Under the pieces are notes generated by a model. It was given only the letters and a program-made list of their open reading frames with translations. It made no database searches and was not told where the DNA came from. From assembly GCA_028752905.1 (NCBI GenBank), contig JAQNBH010000134.1, forward strand, positions 82,712 to 146,711: DNA of 64,000 nucleotides, in the 5' to 3' direction. This DNA is from Cladorhizidae sp. MBARI D1340-BT2 (Eukaryota; Porifera; Demospongiae; Poecilosclerida; Cladorhizidae). This document shows positions 46,554-57,152 of the stretch, piece after piece; position 1 is the first letter of the stretch, and each line of letters opens with the position of its first letter. A program made the translations under genes and the position numbers.

Positions 46554-46938
46554 TAGCAACTGCACTGGCCCTAGCCATTACCCTGGCCCTAACACTAGCA
46601 ACTGCACTGGCCCTAGCCATTGCCCTGGCCCTAACACTAGCAACTGCACTGGCCCTAGTCATTGCCCTGGCCCTAACACTAGCAACTGCACTGGCCCTAG
46701 CCATTACCCTGGCCCTAACACTAGCAACTGCACTGGCCCTAGCCATTGCCCTGGCCCTAACACTAGCAACTGCACTGGCCCTAGCCATTACCCTGGCCCT
46801 AACACTAGCAACTGCACTGGCCCTAGCCATTACCCTGGCCCTAACACTAGCAACTGCACTGGCCCTAGCCATTACCCTGGCCCTAACACTAGCAACTGCA
46901 CTGGCCCTAGCCATTGCCCTGGCCCTAACACTAGCACA
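46554..46938 (+). repeat. 42-bp telomere-derived array 3 (about 9 copies)
   Basis: Same unit as 9691 and 37821 but much shorter. Its first five units match the subtype order at the start of the 9691 array, which shows common descent followed by array size change. Confidence 0.96.
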
Positions 46939-47270
46939 TGCTCATGTGTGTAGCACATCTGCACATCAACCAGCACCTGAGCTATTCCACATGGAGCACA
47001 CCATGCTCACGCATGCTCAATGATGGTCCATGCTGAAGCTGAGTCAGGTGAGGTGGACATCTTACAAGTGTTTGGAGTACTAGCATACCTGACCTCAGCA
47101 TAAAGGATGTGCTAATTAGGTTATTTTAGTGTAGATTAGTGTCAACACACAACAAAGGATGCTAACTTCTCTAGTAAACCACATGTTTGAGGCTGGCCTA
47201 GTGTGGCCTCCCAGACAACACTCCAGCAGCAGTTCCTACAGCCCTAGGCACTGCCCTGGCACTAACAAGG
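46939..47270 (+). repeat. linker D, copy 4
   Basis: Near-identical to 40264-40601. It contains no gene. Confidence 0.85.
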
Positions 47271-47632
47271 AGGTGGCCATAGCTCTATGGGGACACACAC
47301 TGGACCAACACCACACTGGGTGAAGTAGGTGGCCATAGCTCTATGGGGACACACACTGGAACAACATCACACTGGGTGGAAGCAGGTTGAAGTAGGTGGC
47401 CATAGCTCTATGGGGACACACACTGGACCAATACCACACTGGGTGGAGGCAGGTTGAAGTAGGTGGCCATAGCTCTATGGGGACACACACTGGACCAACA
47501 TCACACTGGGTGGAGGCAGGTTGAAGTAGGTGGCCATAGCTCTATGGGGACACACACTGGAACAACACCACACTGGGTGGAGGCAGGTTGAAGTAGGTTG
47601 ACAATAGCTCAATGTGGACACACACTGGACCA
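47271..47632. repeat. 67-bp minisatellite, array 5 (about 5.5 copies)
   Basis: Same first short unit and closing hybrid unit as array 4, one unit shorter. Confidence 0.94.
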
Positions 47633-48748
47633 CCACCACTGCAGACCTCTCAACTTATATTGTTGCTTAGTGTGAGATTTCATGCTAAAGTGGAGTGAGA
47701 AATGCTCTGGTTGGAGTGAGACGTGGGAGTTGCACATTTGTATTGATCATTCAGAGCAGCTTCAATAACCATTACATGGCCTACTGAATTCACCAATTCT
47801 AATTGATATATATATATATATATGTAATGTCTATCATTGATCGGCAGCTGTGTGGACCAAGGAAGAGCAAGCATCTGCAAATAACCTTCCATAATCATAT
47901 TTATATTTCTCTCAGTCATAACTACACTAATGATTATGTTTGTTCTTTTCTGCTCCATCATTTCCACTTTTGTCAACCATCAATCCCCTGGGTATATATA
48001 TATATAGCACACACTAGATTAGCAGTTATATATTATAAAGAATTATGAATCCTCTGCTTATATATAAGAAAGAAGAGGTATATTCTTATGCAATACATTC
48101 ATTTTGTCACTCATCAATCCCTTGGGAGTGTTGGTATTATAATATTATTACATTGACTTGTCATTGAACTACTTATATTATACTGTAAGGTAAAGAAAGA
48201 AGTTATTAATATATATAGTTACATTCATATATTGCATGAAGATGCAGTTTATTGTCTATAAGCGGTTTTTTATGCTGCTGGTTATAAAAAGTTGTAGCCT
48301 TCTTAGCTTCTTCGAAGCCTAGCAATGTAACAGCAAACGAGTAGGTTACACTGGCGCATAACCGACTCTTTTGAACAGGCTATCTTACTTATACTACATT
48401 GCGCACGCGCTAAACTACATAGCAACTAGAAATGGAAGAATTTTTTACTCAAGGCAGCTATTGACAAAGTACTGCTAGATAAACACGCAGCTGAGTTGGA
48501 ACAACTTCCTTCAACTGATAATCAAAAACTCCTTTAACTTCAGGGATTTATGAGCCCAGATATTTTGCAGTGTTGTTACGCGCAAACGAGTAGGTTACAC
48601 TGGCGCATAGCCCGCGAGTGGAGTATAGGCTATATTACTTATAATATACGCGCTAAACTACATCCGGTTAAAAGTGTAGGTTACGTGCCTATGTAAACTA
48701 CAGTTATTAACCAATCAGATTAGCCACAGATGACGTGATGTAGTATAA
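47633..48748. repeat. duplicated segment X, copy 2
   Basis: Copy of 41038-42142 with a few indels, for example longer (TA)n tracts near 47807 and 47993. The 80-bp direct repeats are at 48336-48420 and 48585-48663. The short frame between them is broken. The hairpin near 48676 has one mismatch (GTAAACTAC). Confidence 0.75.
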
Positions 48749-48925
48749 GTAGGAGTATGTTTGTGGGGGCCAGCACATGTCTCTGTGGAGTGACAGAATG
48801 GTGGAGGCAAAGACGTGTCATGGTGGCAGCCATCTCTCCTCTCCTTGAAGAAGGGGATTCTCAATTAAGTCACTACAAGATTTTAGGAATCAAGAATGGA
48901 GGACATACTTGCCTTAATCCCATTC
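48749..48925 (+). repeat. linker A, partial copy 5
   Basis: As 42143-42303. Confidence 0.8.
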
Positions 48926-50668
48926 ACCTCTAACTCTAGCCATTGCCCTATCCCTAGTCAATCCCTTGGCCCTGACACTCCAAACCCTAACCCTTGTCAT
49001 TGTACAGGCCCTAACCCTAGTCATTGTCCAGGCCCTAACCCTAGTCATTATCCAAGCCCTAACCCTTGTCATTGTCCAGGCCCTAACCCTAGTCATAATC
49101 CAAGCCCTAACTCTAACCATAGTAACTGTCCAAGCCTTAACCCTGGGTATTTTACAAGCCCTAACCATAACATAGCCATTGTCCAAGCGATAACCCTAGT
49201 CATAATCCAAGCCCTAACCCTAACTCTAACTATTGCACTAGCCTTAGCCAATGCCTTTGCCCTGATCATGCCAAACCTAACTCTAATAATTGTCCAAGCC
49301 CTAACCCTAGTCATTGTCCAAGCCCTAACCCTAGTCATGGTCCTTGCCCTAACCGTAGTCATTGTCCAAGCCCTAACCCAGTCATTGTCATGGCCCTAAC
49401 CCTAGTCATGGTCTAAGCCCTAACCCTAGTCATGGTCCAAGCCTTAACCCTAATCATTCTCCAGGCCCTAACCCTAGTCATTGTCCACGCACTGGTCCTA
49501 GTCATTGTCCAAGCCCTAACCCTAGTCATGGTCCAAGCCCTAACCCTAGTCATTGTCCAAGCCCTGACCATAGTCATTGTCCAAGCCCTAACCCTAGTCA
49601 TTGTCCAAGCCCTAACCCTAGTCATTGTCCAAGCCCTAACCCTAGTCATTGTCCAAGCCCTAACCCTAGTCATTGTCCAAGCCCTAACCCTAGTCATTGT
49701 CCAAGCCCTAACCCTAGTCATTGTCCAAGCCCTAACCCTAGTCATGGTCCAAGCCCTAACCCTAGTCATTGTCCAAGCTCTAACCCTAGTCATTGTCCAA
49801 GCCCTAACCCTAGTCATGGTCCAAGCCCTAACCCTAGTCGTTGTCCAAGCCCTAACCCTAGTCATGGTCCAAGCCCTAACCCTAGTCATTGTCCAAGCCC
49901 TAACCCTAGTCATGGTCCAAGCCCTAACCCTAGTCATTGTCCAAGCCCTAACCCTAGTCATTGTCCAAGCCCTAACCCTAGTCATGGTCCAAGCCCTAAC
50001 CCTAGTCATTGTCCAAGCCCTAACCCTAGTCATTGTCCAAGCCCTAACCCTAGTCATTGTCCAAGCCCTAACCCTAGTCATTGTCCAAGCCCTAACCCTA
50101 GTCATTGTCCAAGCCCTAACCCTAGTCATTGTCCAAGCCCTAACCCTAGTCATGGTCCAAGCCCTAACCCTAGTCATTGTCCAAGCTCTAACCCTAGTCA
50201 TTGTCCAAGCCCTAACCCTAGTCATGGTCCAAGCCCTAACCCTAGTCGTTGTCCAAGCCCTAACCCTAGTCATGGTCCAAGCCCTAACCCTAGTCATTGT
50301 CCAAGCCCTAACCCTAGTCATGGTCCAAGCCCTAACCCTAGTCATTGTCCAAGCCCTAACCCTAGTCATTGTCCAAGCCCTAACCCTAGTCATGGTCCAA
50401 GCCCTAACCCTAGTCATTGTCATAGCCCTAACCCTAGTCATTGTCCAAGCCCTAACCCTAGTATGGTCCAAGCCCTAACCCTAGTCATGGTCCAAGCCCT
50501 AACCCTAGTCATTGTCCAAGCCCTAACCCTAGTCATGGTCAAATCCCTAACCCTACTCATTGTCCAAGCCCTAACCCTAGTCATTGTCCAAGCCCTAACC
50601 CTAGTCATTGTCCAAGTCCTAACCCTAGTCATGGTCAAATCCCTAACCCTAGTCATTGTCCAAGCCCC
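48926..50668 (+). repeat. 24-bp telomere-like array
   Basis: Starts with the same diverged units as 42304, then regular 24-bp units. A 408-bp block (17 units), marked by CAAGCTCTAACCC and CTAGTCGTTGTCC, appears at about 49775 and again at about 50183. It ends after units with GTCAAATCCCTAACCC. Open frames of about 350 codons are artefacts. Confidence 0.96.
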
Positions 50669-51330
50669 AATGGCACTACTCTCATTTGGGGTATGTGGTC
50701 AAGTATGGGCTGGTGGGAAATATATTTAAAAGACAATTTTCCACCCACTACATAAGGCCAGTATGGCCCATTTTCCCTCAATATTTGACCTTTTTTGTGT
50801 GTGTGCTTATATAATTTCTAAACATCTGTACAAATTGTCTTTCAAATTTGGAAACATTAGGAAGCACAAGTCTCAAGTTATGGTGGATTTTATCCAGGCC
50901 TACACTTCATTCAACTGAAAAATTGAAGGAGGGCATTTTTTATTTTAATTTAATTTTTACTTGTGGTTACACCTTTAGAGCTCCGTAGATTCTGCAAACT
51001 TCATGGTGTGGACTTGATATATAGCTCAGAAGATAGGTCTCTCTGTGTGCTCTTTTTTGATACTAAAATATGTTTCATAGGTATAACTATAGGCAAGTTA
51101 CTAGACCCTAAAGAGGAGGGACCTCAAAAACCTGCATCCCAAAGTCCCCATCCAGAATAACTCCAGATTGCTAAGTGCCAAAAAAATTGAAAATTGGTAC
51201 GAGTGGGCCCTAGAGCATGCAATGACCTTTTTCATTAGGCGTTAAAAATTTATTACCAGGTCAAGCGCGCGGGTAGACAATTGAGAGCGTTTATTGGAAA
51301 ATTGAGGGCGTTGATTGCACACCTTCAATA
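50669..51330 (+). repeat. segment Y, copy 2, with half palindrome
   Basis: Copy of 44031-44702: the left flank plus the left arm (from about 50956) and the spacer, ending at CACACCTTCAATA. The right arm is missing and the sequence jumps directly to linker D at GCACATCTGTACATCAACC. No gene is present. Confidence 0.88.
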
Positions 51331-51627
51331 GCACATCTGTACATCAACCAGCACCTGAGCTATCCCACATGGAGCACACCATGCTCACGCATGCTCAATG
51401 ATGGTCCATGCTGAAGCTGAGTCAGGTGAGGTGGACATCTTACAAGTGTGTGGAGTGTACTAGCATACCTGACCTCAGCATAAAGGATGTGCTAATTAAG
51501 TTATACATATTGGTGTAGACACACAACAAAGGATGCTAACTTCTCTAGTAAACCACATGTTCTTGAGGCTGGCCTAGTGTGGCCTCCCAGACAACACTCC
51601 AGCAGCAGTTCTGGCACTAACAAGAAG
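51331..51627 (+). repeat. linker D, copy 5
   Basis: Starts at GCACATCTGTACATCAACC, and therefore lacks the 42-bp array that normally precedes it. It contains no gene. Confidence 0.85.
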
Positions 51628-52050
51628 GTGGCCATAGCTCTATGGGGACCCACACTGGACCAACAACCACACTGGGTGGAGGCAGGTTGAAGTAGGTGGC
51701 CATAGCTCTATGGGGACCCACACTGGACCAACACCACACTGGGTGGAGGCAGGTTGAAGTAGGTGGCCATAGCTCTATGGGGACACACACTGGACCAACA
51801 CCATACTGGGTGGAGGCAGGTTGAAGTAGGTGGCCATAGCTCTATGGGGACACACACTGGACCAACACCATACTGGGTGGAGGCAGGTGGAAGTAGGTGG
51901 CCATAGCTCTATGGGGATACACACTGGACCAACACCACACTCGGGTTGAAGTAGGTGGCCATAGCTCTATGGGGACACACACTGGACCAACACCATACTG
52001 GGTGGAGGCAGGTTGAAGTAGGTGGCCATAGCTCTATGGGGACACACACT
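51628..52050. repeat. 67-bp minisatellite, array 6 (about 6.5 copies)
   Basis: Includes GGGGACCCACACTGG and CACACTCGGGTTGAAG variants, and ends ACACACACTAGAGCTTTAC as array 2 does at 12129. This links cassettes 2 and 6. Confidence 0.94.
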
Positions 52051-52593
52051 AGAGCTTTACCACTGGATTAAAAATCCAAGAAAATAAAATGATAATCCAA
52101 AAAGGTGCAGTGGCTCAACTATAATGCTCTTCTCATTAGAGCAAGGGGAATTCTGCATCCTCTAGTTGCTTAGCAACCCACTGCTAATTATCAACCCAGG
52201 AGAACTGATTCTAATGAGATGTGAAATTCCCTAAATATTGCACACCCACTGATTCTGTATATATAATACATGTAGGAGTACATGTTTGTGGGGGCCAGCA
52301 CATGTCTCTGTGGAGTGACAGAATGGTGGAAGCAAAGACATCTCCTCTCCTTGAAGAAGGGGATTCTCAAGTCACCACAAGCCCATGGAAACAAAAAATG
52401 GAGGACATATTTGGCAGGGACATTTGCCCTTCCTTTGTGATGGTGGGCACTACAAATGGAACAGATCTGAGGTCACCTCATAAAGAATGTGGCAATTGTT
52501 CTATTACTAATAGTACCCACCACATACAGTTGCTGTTCCCATTGCCTAGGGCTAACTTAGAGGGGGGCAGACATGTAGTCTGGTGCATGGCCA
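52051..52593 (+). repeat. linker A, copy 6, with extension
   Basis: Matches 12130-12674, including the extension (GGAGGACATATTTGGCAGGG ... GAGGGGGGCAG) found only before 39-bp arrays. It contains no gene. Confidence 0.83.
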
Positions 52594-53870
52594 GGCTGCT
52601 CTGTGCCCTGTGTGAGGAGTGTGGAGGTCTAGTGAAACTCTGTGCCTTGTGTGAGGACTGTGAAACTCTGTGCCTTGTGTGAAGAGTGTGGAGGTCTAGT
52701 GAAACTCTGTGCCCTGTGTGAGGAGTGTGGATGTCTAGTGAAACTCTGTGTCCTGTGTGAGGAGTGTGGAGGTCTAGTGAAACTCTGTGCCCTGTGTGAG
52801 GAGTGTGGAGGTCTAGTGAAACTCTGTGCCCTGTGTGAGGAGTGTGGAGGTCTAGTGAAACTCTGTGTCCTGTGTGAGGAGTGTGGAGGTCTAGTGAAAC
52901 TCTGTGCCATGTGTGAGGAGTGTGGAGGTCTAGTGAAACTCTGTGCCCTGTGTGAGGAGTGTGGAAGTCTAGTGAAACTCTGTGTCCTGTGTGAGGATTG
53001 TGGAGGTCTAGTGAAACTCTGTGCCCTGTGTGAGGAGTGTGGAGGTCTAGTGAAACTCTGTGCCCTGTGTGAGGAGTGTGGAGGTCTAGTGAAACTCTGT
53101 GCCCTGTGTGAGGAGTGTGGAGGTCTAGTGAAACTCTGTGCCCTGTGTGAGGAGTGTGGAGGTCTAGTGAAACTCTGTGCCCTGTGTGAGGAGTGTGGAG
53201 GTCTAGTGAAACTCTGTGTCCTGTGTGAGGAGTGTGGAGGTCTAGTGAAACTCTGTGCCCTGTGTGAGGAGTGTGGAGGTCTAGTGAAACTCTGTGCCCT
53301 GTGTGAGGAGTGTGGAGGTCTAGTGAAACTCTGTGCCCTGTGTGAGGAGTGTGGAGGTCTGTGAAACTCTGTGCCCTGTGTGAGGAGTGTGGAGGTCTAG
53401 TGAAACTCTGTGTCCTGTGTGAGGAGTGTGGAGGTCTAGTGAAACTCTGTGTCCTGTGTGAGGAGTGTGGAGGTCTAGTGAAACTCTGTGCCCTGTGTGA
53501 GGAGTGTAGAGGTCTAGTGAAACTCTGTGCCCTGTGTGAGGAGTGTGGAGGTCTAGTGAAACTCTGTGTCCTGTGTGAGGAGTGTGGAGGTCTAGTGAAA
53601 CTCTGTGCCCTGTGTGAAGAGTGTGGAGGTCTAGTGAAACTCTGTGCCCTGTGTGAGGAGTGTGGAGGTCTAGTGAAACTCTGTGCCCTGTGTGAGGAGT
53701 GTGGAGGTCTGTGAAACTCTGTGCCCTGTGTGAGGAGTGTGGAGGTCTAGTGAAACTCTGTGTCCTGTGTGAGGAGTGTGGAGGTCTAGTGAAACTCTGT
53801 GTCCTGTGTGAGGAGTGTGGAGGTCTAGTGAAACTCTGTGCCCTGTGTGAGGAGTGTGGAGGTCTAGTGA
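52594..53870 (+). repeat. 39-bp minisatellite, array 2 (about 33 copies)
   Basis: Same family as 12675-14234. Units missing one base (GGTCTGTGAAAC) at about 53357 and 53707 are exactly 350 bp apart, so a block of about 350 bp was duplicated. A truncated unit lies near 52665. These frameshifts interrupt the plus-strand CxxC-type frame, which is not maintained. Confidence 0.95.
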
Positions 53871-54162
53871 AAATATATTCTAATCTTTGTCCTTCGCCAT
53901 TCACTGCCTTCACTATTATACTAACTGCATTTCAAGCTTCAGCTCATTATTGTCAACCATTCTTGAGTTACGATACTTTTAGCTGCCCACTTCATTGCAT
54001 ACCTCTCCAGAAATAAATAAGTTGGATAGTACCAAAGTGTTATTGACCACCATAGACTTCACTGCATGGACTTGATCTAGTACTGAAAAGATAGGTCACT
54101 CTGTGTGCTCTCTCTTGATACTAGATAGGTTTCTCAGTGTGCTCTCTCTGGACACAAAACAT
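53871..54162 (+). repeat. linker B, copy 4, left part
   Basis: The last 39-bp unit fuses directly to AATATATTCTAATCTTTGTC of linker B. Compared with cassette 2, the whole 24-bp array between these modules is absent. Linker B is interrupted at CCATAG by the transposon and resumes at 57153. Confidence 0.83.
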
Positions 54163-54526
54163 CCATAGGGCAAGGACAAAAAATTGTGACATTGGAGGAT
54201 TGAAAACATTTTCATGGCAATGCCAAAAAACGTTTATGGGCATGAAGTAGACTCCTTGGGGCTTAAGGAAAAGTTGGTTTTAGATTGATATCTTTACTCA
54301 TGACTCCACGCCATTGCTTTGCAGTTCAGTGAATTTTATTTAATAGATTTTGACAAAGATTATCTCATCTCCATGAAAGTAGAAATCCATGTTAGAAGAT
54401 AGCTATGGCATATATGGTTACATTTTTGTGTGGGAATTTTTGTTTAGTTTCATCGTCCAAAATATTTTTTTGCCGTCATGGTTATGGAATGGAGCCCTGC
54501 ATTGATTTCTAATTACAAGTTTTCTT

Positions 54527-54705
54527 GTAACGTGCGTAACAAAAAATGTCGAAAAGTTCCCACTGTTTCCAAAGTTCTAGGCGTAGCTGCAGATAATTCC
54601 ATTTTCTCTTCCCTTACTATGTGATGGTTCTTTATGCCAAAAATGGTACCAATTGAAGGAGCAGTTGTCTGGCCATTTCATGTTGAAATTTGTAACGTGC
54701 ATAAC
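54527..54705. promoter_or_regulatory. left subterminal 14-bp motifs (two copies)
   Basis: GTAACGTGCGTAAC at 54527-54540 and GTAACGTGCATAAC at 54692-54705. The motif is nearly its own complement (GTTA-CGCA-CGTTAC). Repeated motifs near transposon ends commonly bind the transposase; that role is inferred here. Confidence 0.65.
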
Positions 54706-54749
54706 AGCCAAATACAACTGACATGCTTCTACATACACTGCTCATCCAG

Positions 54750-54918
54750 TATTAATGTGCCTGTCTCCAAAGGCTGTGAATGTGCTCATGACACTGGTAT
54801 TGGGCCACAACATAAAAGGTGACCTTGCTATGACCAAGCACCATGCTTGAGATTCTCCAAGCACTCTGACCTCAAGCACATGGTCAATACTGTACCAGCA
54901 ATTCTCCAATATGACAAG
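54750..54918 (+). pseudogene. possible upstream exon of the transposon gene
   Basis: DNA ending AATATGACAAG|GTAATC (donor near 54919) is followed by an acceptor TTTCAAG near 55019, which would join it to the frame KALSNAERQ. Open frames here are short and broken (CVSKGCECAHD-like). The splice sites make a spliced gene plausible, but the exon content is uncertain. Confidence 0.3.
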
Positions 54919-55712
54919 GTAATCATTTTGATATTAGGCTGTCTACATGTTATGTTTCTTAAACTTACCTTTGATGGTTTGCCTGCATCATATAGCATAG
55001 CTATTGATTGATTTCAAGGTTTGCCTGTGAAAAAAGCACTCTCAAATGCTGAACGTCAGATACACTACAGGGAGGAGAAGAAGGTATTAGGAGAGCATGA
55101 GACCTGCAAAGCAAAGAATGCTGAGAGAATGCGAGTAGCTCGCCTCTTGAAGAAGAAACAGCTGGACAATCTTTCAGATCGAGCACGCTCATATCAGAAG
55201 AGGAAAATCCAAGAAGCAACACGTCTTCGTCTACAAAAGTATCGGCAGCGCAAGGCCCTCTAGCACCTTGCCCACACCTCAGATACTCCTTCCAAAACTG
55301 TGTTCGGTAGTGCCAATGCACTGGGTAAGGCCACATCCCGTCTCTACCCAATGATCCAAACAAAAAGAAAGCAGTATGCAGGCAAATTTGTGCAGACTAT
55401 GTGTTCGTGGATCCCCACACACCCAATCCTATCCAAACAGAACTCAGTGAGACAGTCCAGCTCGTCATCTCTTTCTATGAACGTGAAGACATTAGTCGCC
55501 AAGCCCCTGGTAGGAAAGATGCCAGGAAAGTGGGAATGGAGAAGAAACAGATCTGTCACTTGGTCTGTACCCTGAAGGAGTGTCATGCACTTTTCACCCA
55601 GGACTACCCCAATGCAAAAGTTGGTCTAACAAAGTTCAAGACTCTTAGACCAACCCATGTACTCTATGTAAGCCAGACCCCACACAATGCATGCATCTGT
55701 CAGTACCATGAG

Positions 55713-55900
55713 CAGGGGTGTATTTAGGGGGGGGCAGGGGGGGGCATTCGCCCCCCCTTGTATCATTCTCGCCCCCCCCCCTTGAAATTAGACACCACCC
55801 CTATACATTACATATACCATCATTGTATCATTCTCGCCCCCCCTTATTTTTCCATATCTCAAGTTCGCCCCCCCTTGGCAAAATTTCTGATACAACCCTG
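55713..55900. mobile_element. 188-bp MITE inside the transposon gene
   Basis: The left end is CAGGGGTGTAT and the right end ATACAACCCTG (one mismatch in the inverted repeat), flanked by CATGAG on both sides (55707-55712 and 55901-55906). The interior is C/G-run rich (repeated TTCGCCCCCCC and TATCATTCTCGCCC words). The left frame ends ...QYHE at 55712 and the right frame resumes at 55907 with DVILALEAL. Removing the insert plus one CATGAG leaves the frame intact, which pins the insertion precisely. Confidence 0.88.
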
Positions 55901-56208
55901 CATGAGGATGTCATCTTGGCATTGGAGGCACTCCACAAGGTGGTGCCAGATATCCCCCGGTACTCCCCCACTACCCCTGGCTCCTTCATGTGTGAGAACC
56001 CTTCAAACAAGTGCTGGCTGAATCAGTGCAACAACTGCCGTGATGGTCAGTGCTTCCTTGAGCAGTATGGCCAGGTGGTGCAAGTGGAACAGGCAGTCAC
56101 ATGGCTCGAGTGGGAGAAGGACGAGAATGAGTGCCTAAAGAAAGTTGTTCATGAGGGGATGACTGATGACTTGAAGGAGCACATCCTTGCCCTTCTTCCC
56201 CATTTCCT

Positions 56209-56248
56209 CAAGCACGTATTATTTATCACAAGCACGTATTATTTATCA
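56209..56248. repeat. 20-bp tandem duplication causing frameshift
   Basis: CAAGCACGTATTATTTATCA occurs twice back to back (56209-56228 and 56229-56248). The extra 20 bases shift the frame, so the segment FLKHVLFI is repeated as an out-of-frame STYYLSREHK reading. Confidence 0.95.
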
Positions 56249-56535
56249 AGAGAGCACAAGCGGAGGAATACAAGAAACAGCTGTGCTGCTGTGGAGAAGT
56301 CTGAATCTGACCACAACCCGATAGAAACTATTTTGTGGGAGAAGTGGAGAGCAGCACTCCCACTAAACTGTCGCTAAATTTAATGAAATCTGCTGGGCTT
56401 AAGAGATGGAACTGGCCAGCGAGAGCCGACCGCCTCCCTGTCCCACGAGAGGACATTCTCTCCTGTATTGATCCTCCTGCCCACATTACCAACTCATCGC
56501 GCTTCTTCGTTATGTTGGATATGGATCAGTTCTAA

Positions 56536-57142
56536 GAGGACTGATGAAGAATTCATAAGATGGAAATCTACAAACTGACTTCTTAAACTGCCTACATGTA
56601 TGTATTCATCTCACCCGGCCCCTTTGCCCAATCACCCTCGCCCATACACAGCACTTACCCTTACCCCTTGGCATCACTTCTATAAATACAGTGATTTTCC
56701 TTATCCCTCAGTAAGAATTATGCTCCTCATACTCGTAAATTAGTGTGTAACGTGAGTTACGTAACATGCATTACGGCACACATTTTACTATGGTGACCGC
56801 CATAAGCATGTGCATTATGATAGAACCATGAACATTGGGGGATTTGTAGTCAATGTAGTCCTACTGAATATATCTAGAAATAAGTGAAATTCCAGGAGCA
56901 CTTTTAAGAGAATCCTGCCTCAAAGATTGATGAAGAAATTTGATGTCATAATTTCGTAACATGCGTAACGGGTACTAATTGACCTCTACCTCCAAAAATA
57001 CTTGTAATTTTTTGGCAAAAATTGATGAGTAATTATGTGCATCTTTCTTCTAGATTAGGAAAATTACATCATCAGGTTTACCTGTCAACACATGCCATAG
57101 CAGTGCACATGCAAAGTGTGTAACACGTAACGTGCATAACAG
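56536..57142. other. 3' non-coding part of the transposon
   Basis: No frame of note. It contains four of the 14-bp motifs and AT-rich DNA with short palindromic words such as GTTACGTAAC (56756-56765). Confidence 0.6.
56747..57140. promoter_or_regulatory. right subterminal 14-bp motifs (four copies)
   Basis: GTAACGTGAGTTAC (56747-56760) abuts GTAACATGCATTAC (56761-56774). GTAACATGCGTAAC lies at 56956-56969 and GTAACGTGCATAAC at 57127-57140, 2 bp from the terminal repeat. Consensus GTAACRTGCRTWAC. Confidence 0.65.
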
Positions 57143-57152
57143 TGTCCTTGCC

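Larger units (their letters stand above)
55020..56535 (+). pseudogene. transposase-like gene, multiply broken
   Basis: Segment 1 (55021-55260) is highly basic (ALSNAERQIHYREEKKVLGE, then LKKKQLDNLSDRARSYQKRK). It ends at a TAG (55261-55263) where the same frame continues (HLAHTSDTPSK). A frameshift near 55340 leads to segment 2 (LPNDPNKKKAVCRQICADYV, FYEREDISRQAPGRKDARKV, KFKTLRPTHVLYVSQTPHNA, CICQYHE). There a 188-bp MITE is inserted. Segment 3 (55907-56208) has Cys residues (CWLNQCNNCRDGQC) and EWEKDENECL. A 20-bp tandem duplication (56209-56248) then breaks the frame, and VLFIKRAQAEEYKKQLCCCG follows out of phase. A last piece (about 56395-56535; RWNWPARADRLPVPREDILS, CIDPPAHI) ends at TAA. 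The order (basic YREE region, FY-x-RDDISR-like, LRP-x-x-V, C-x-C-x-x-H, final WNWP) resembles, from memory, a multi-copy gene family in cnidarian, crustacean and fish genomes. The middle part expected in that family appears deleted. No domain name is claimed. Confidence 0.65.
54169..57152 (+). mobile_element. 2,984-bp DNA transposon, 10-bp TIRs, 6-bp TSD
   Basis: The left end is GGCAAGGACA (54169-54178) and the right end TGTCCTTGCC (57143-57152), a perfect 10-bp inverted repeat. It is flanked by CCATAG on both sides (54163-54168 and 57153-57158). The target lies in linker B (compare CTCCATAGATTCTG at 23140). Six copies of a 14-bp near-palindrome GTAACGTGCGTAAC-type lie near the two ends, two on the left and four on the right. 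Between them is a broken transposase-like gene on the plus strand. I cannot assign the superfamily; a 6-bp duplication excludes piggyBac, mariner and typical hAT. Confidence 0.8.
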
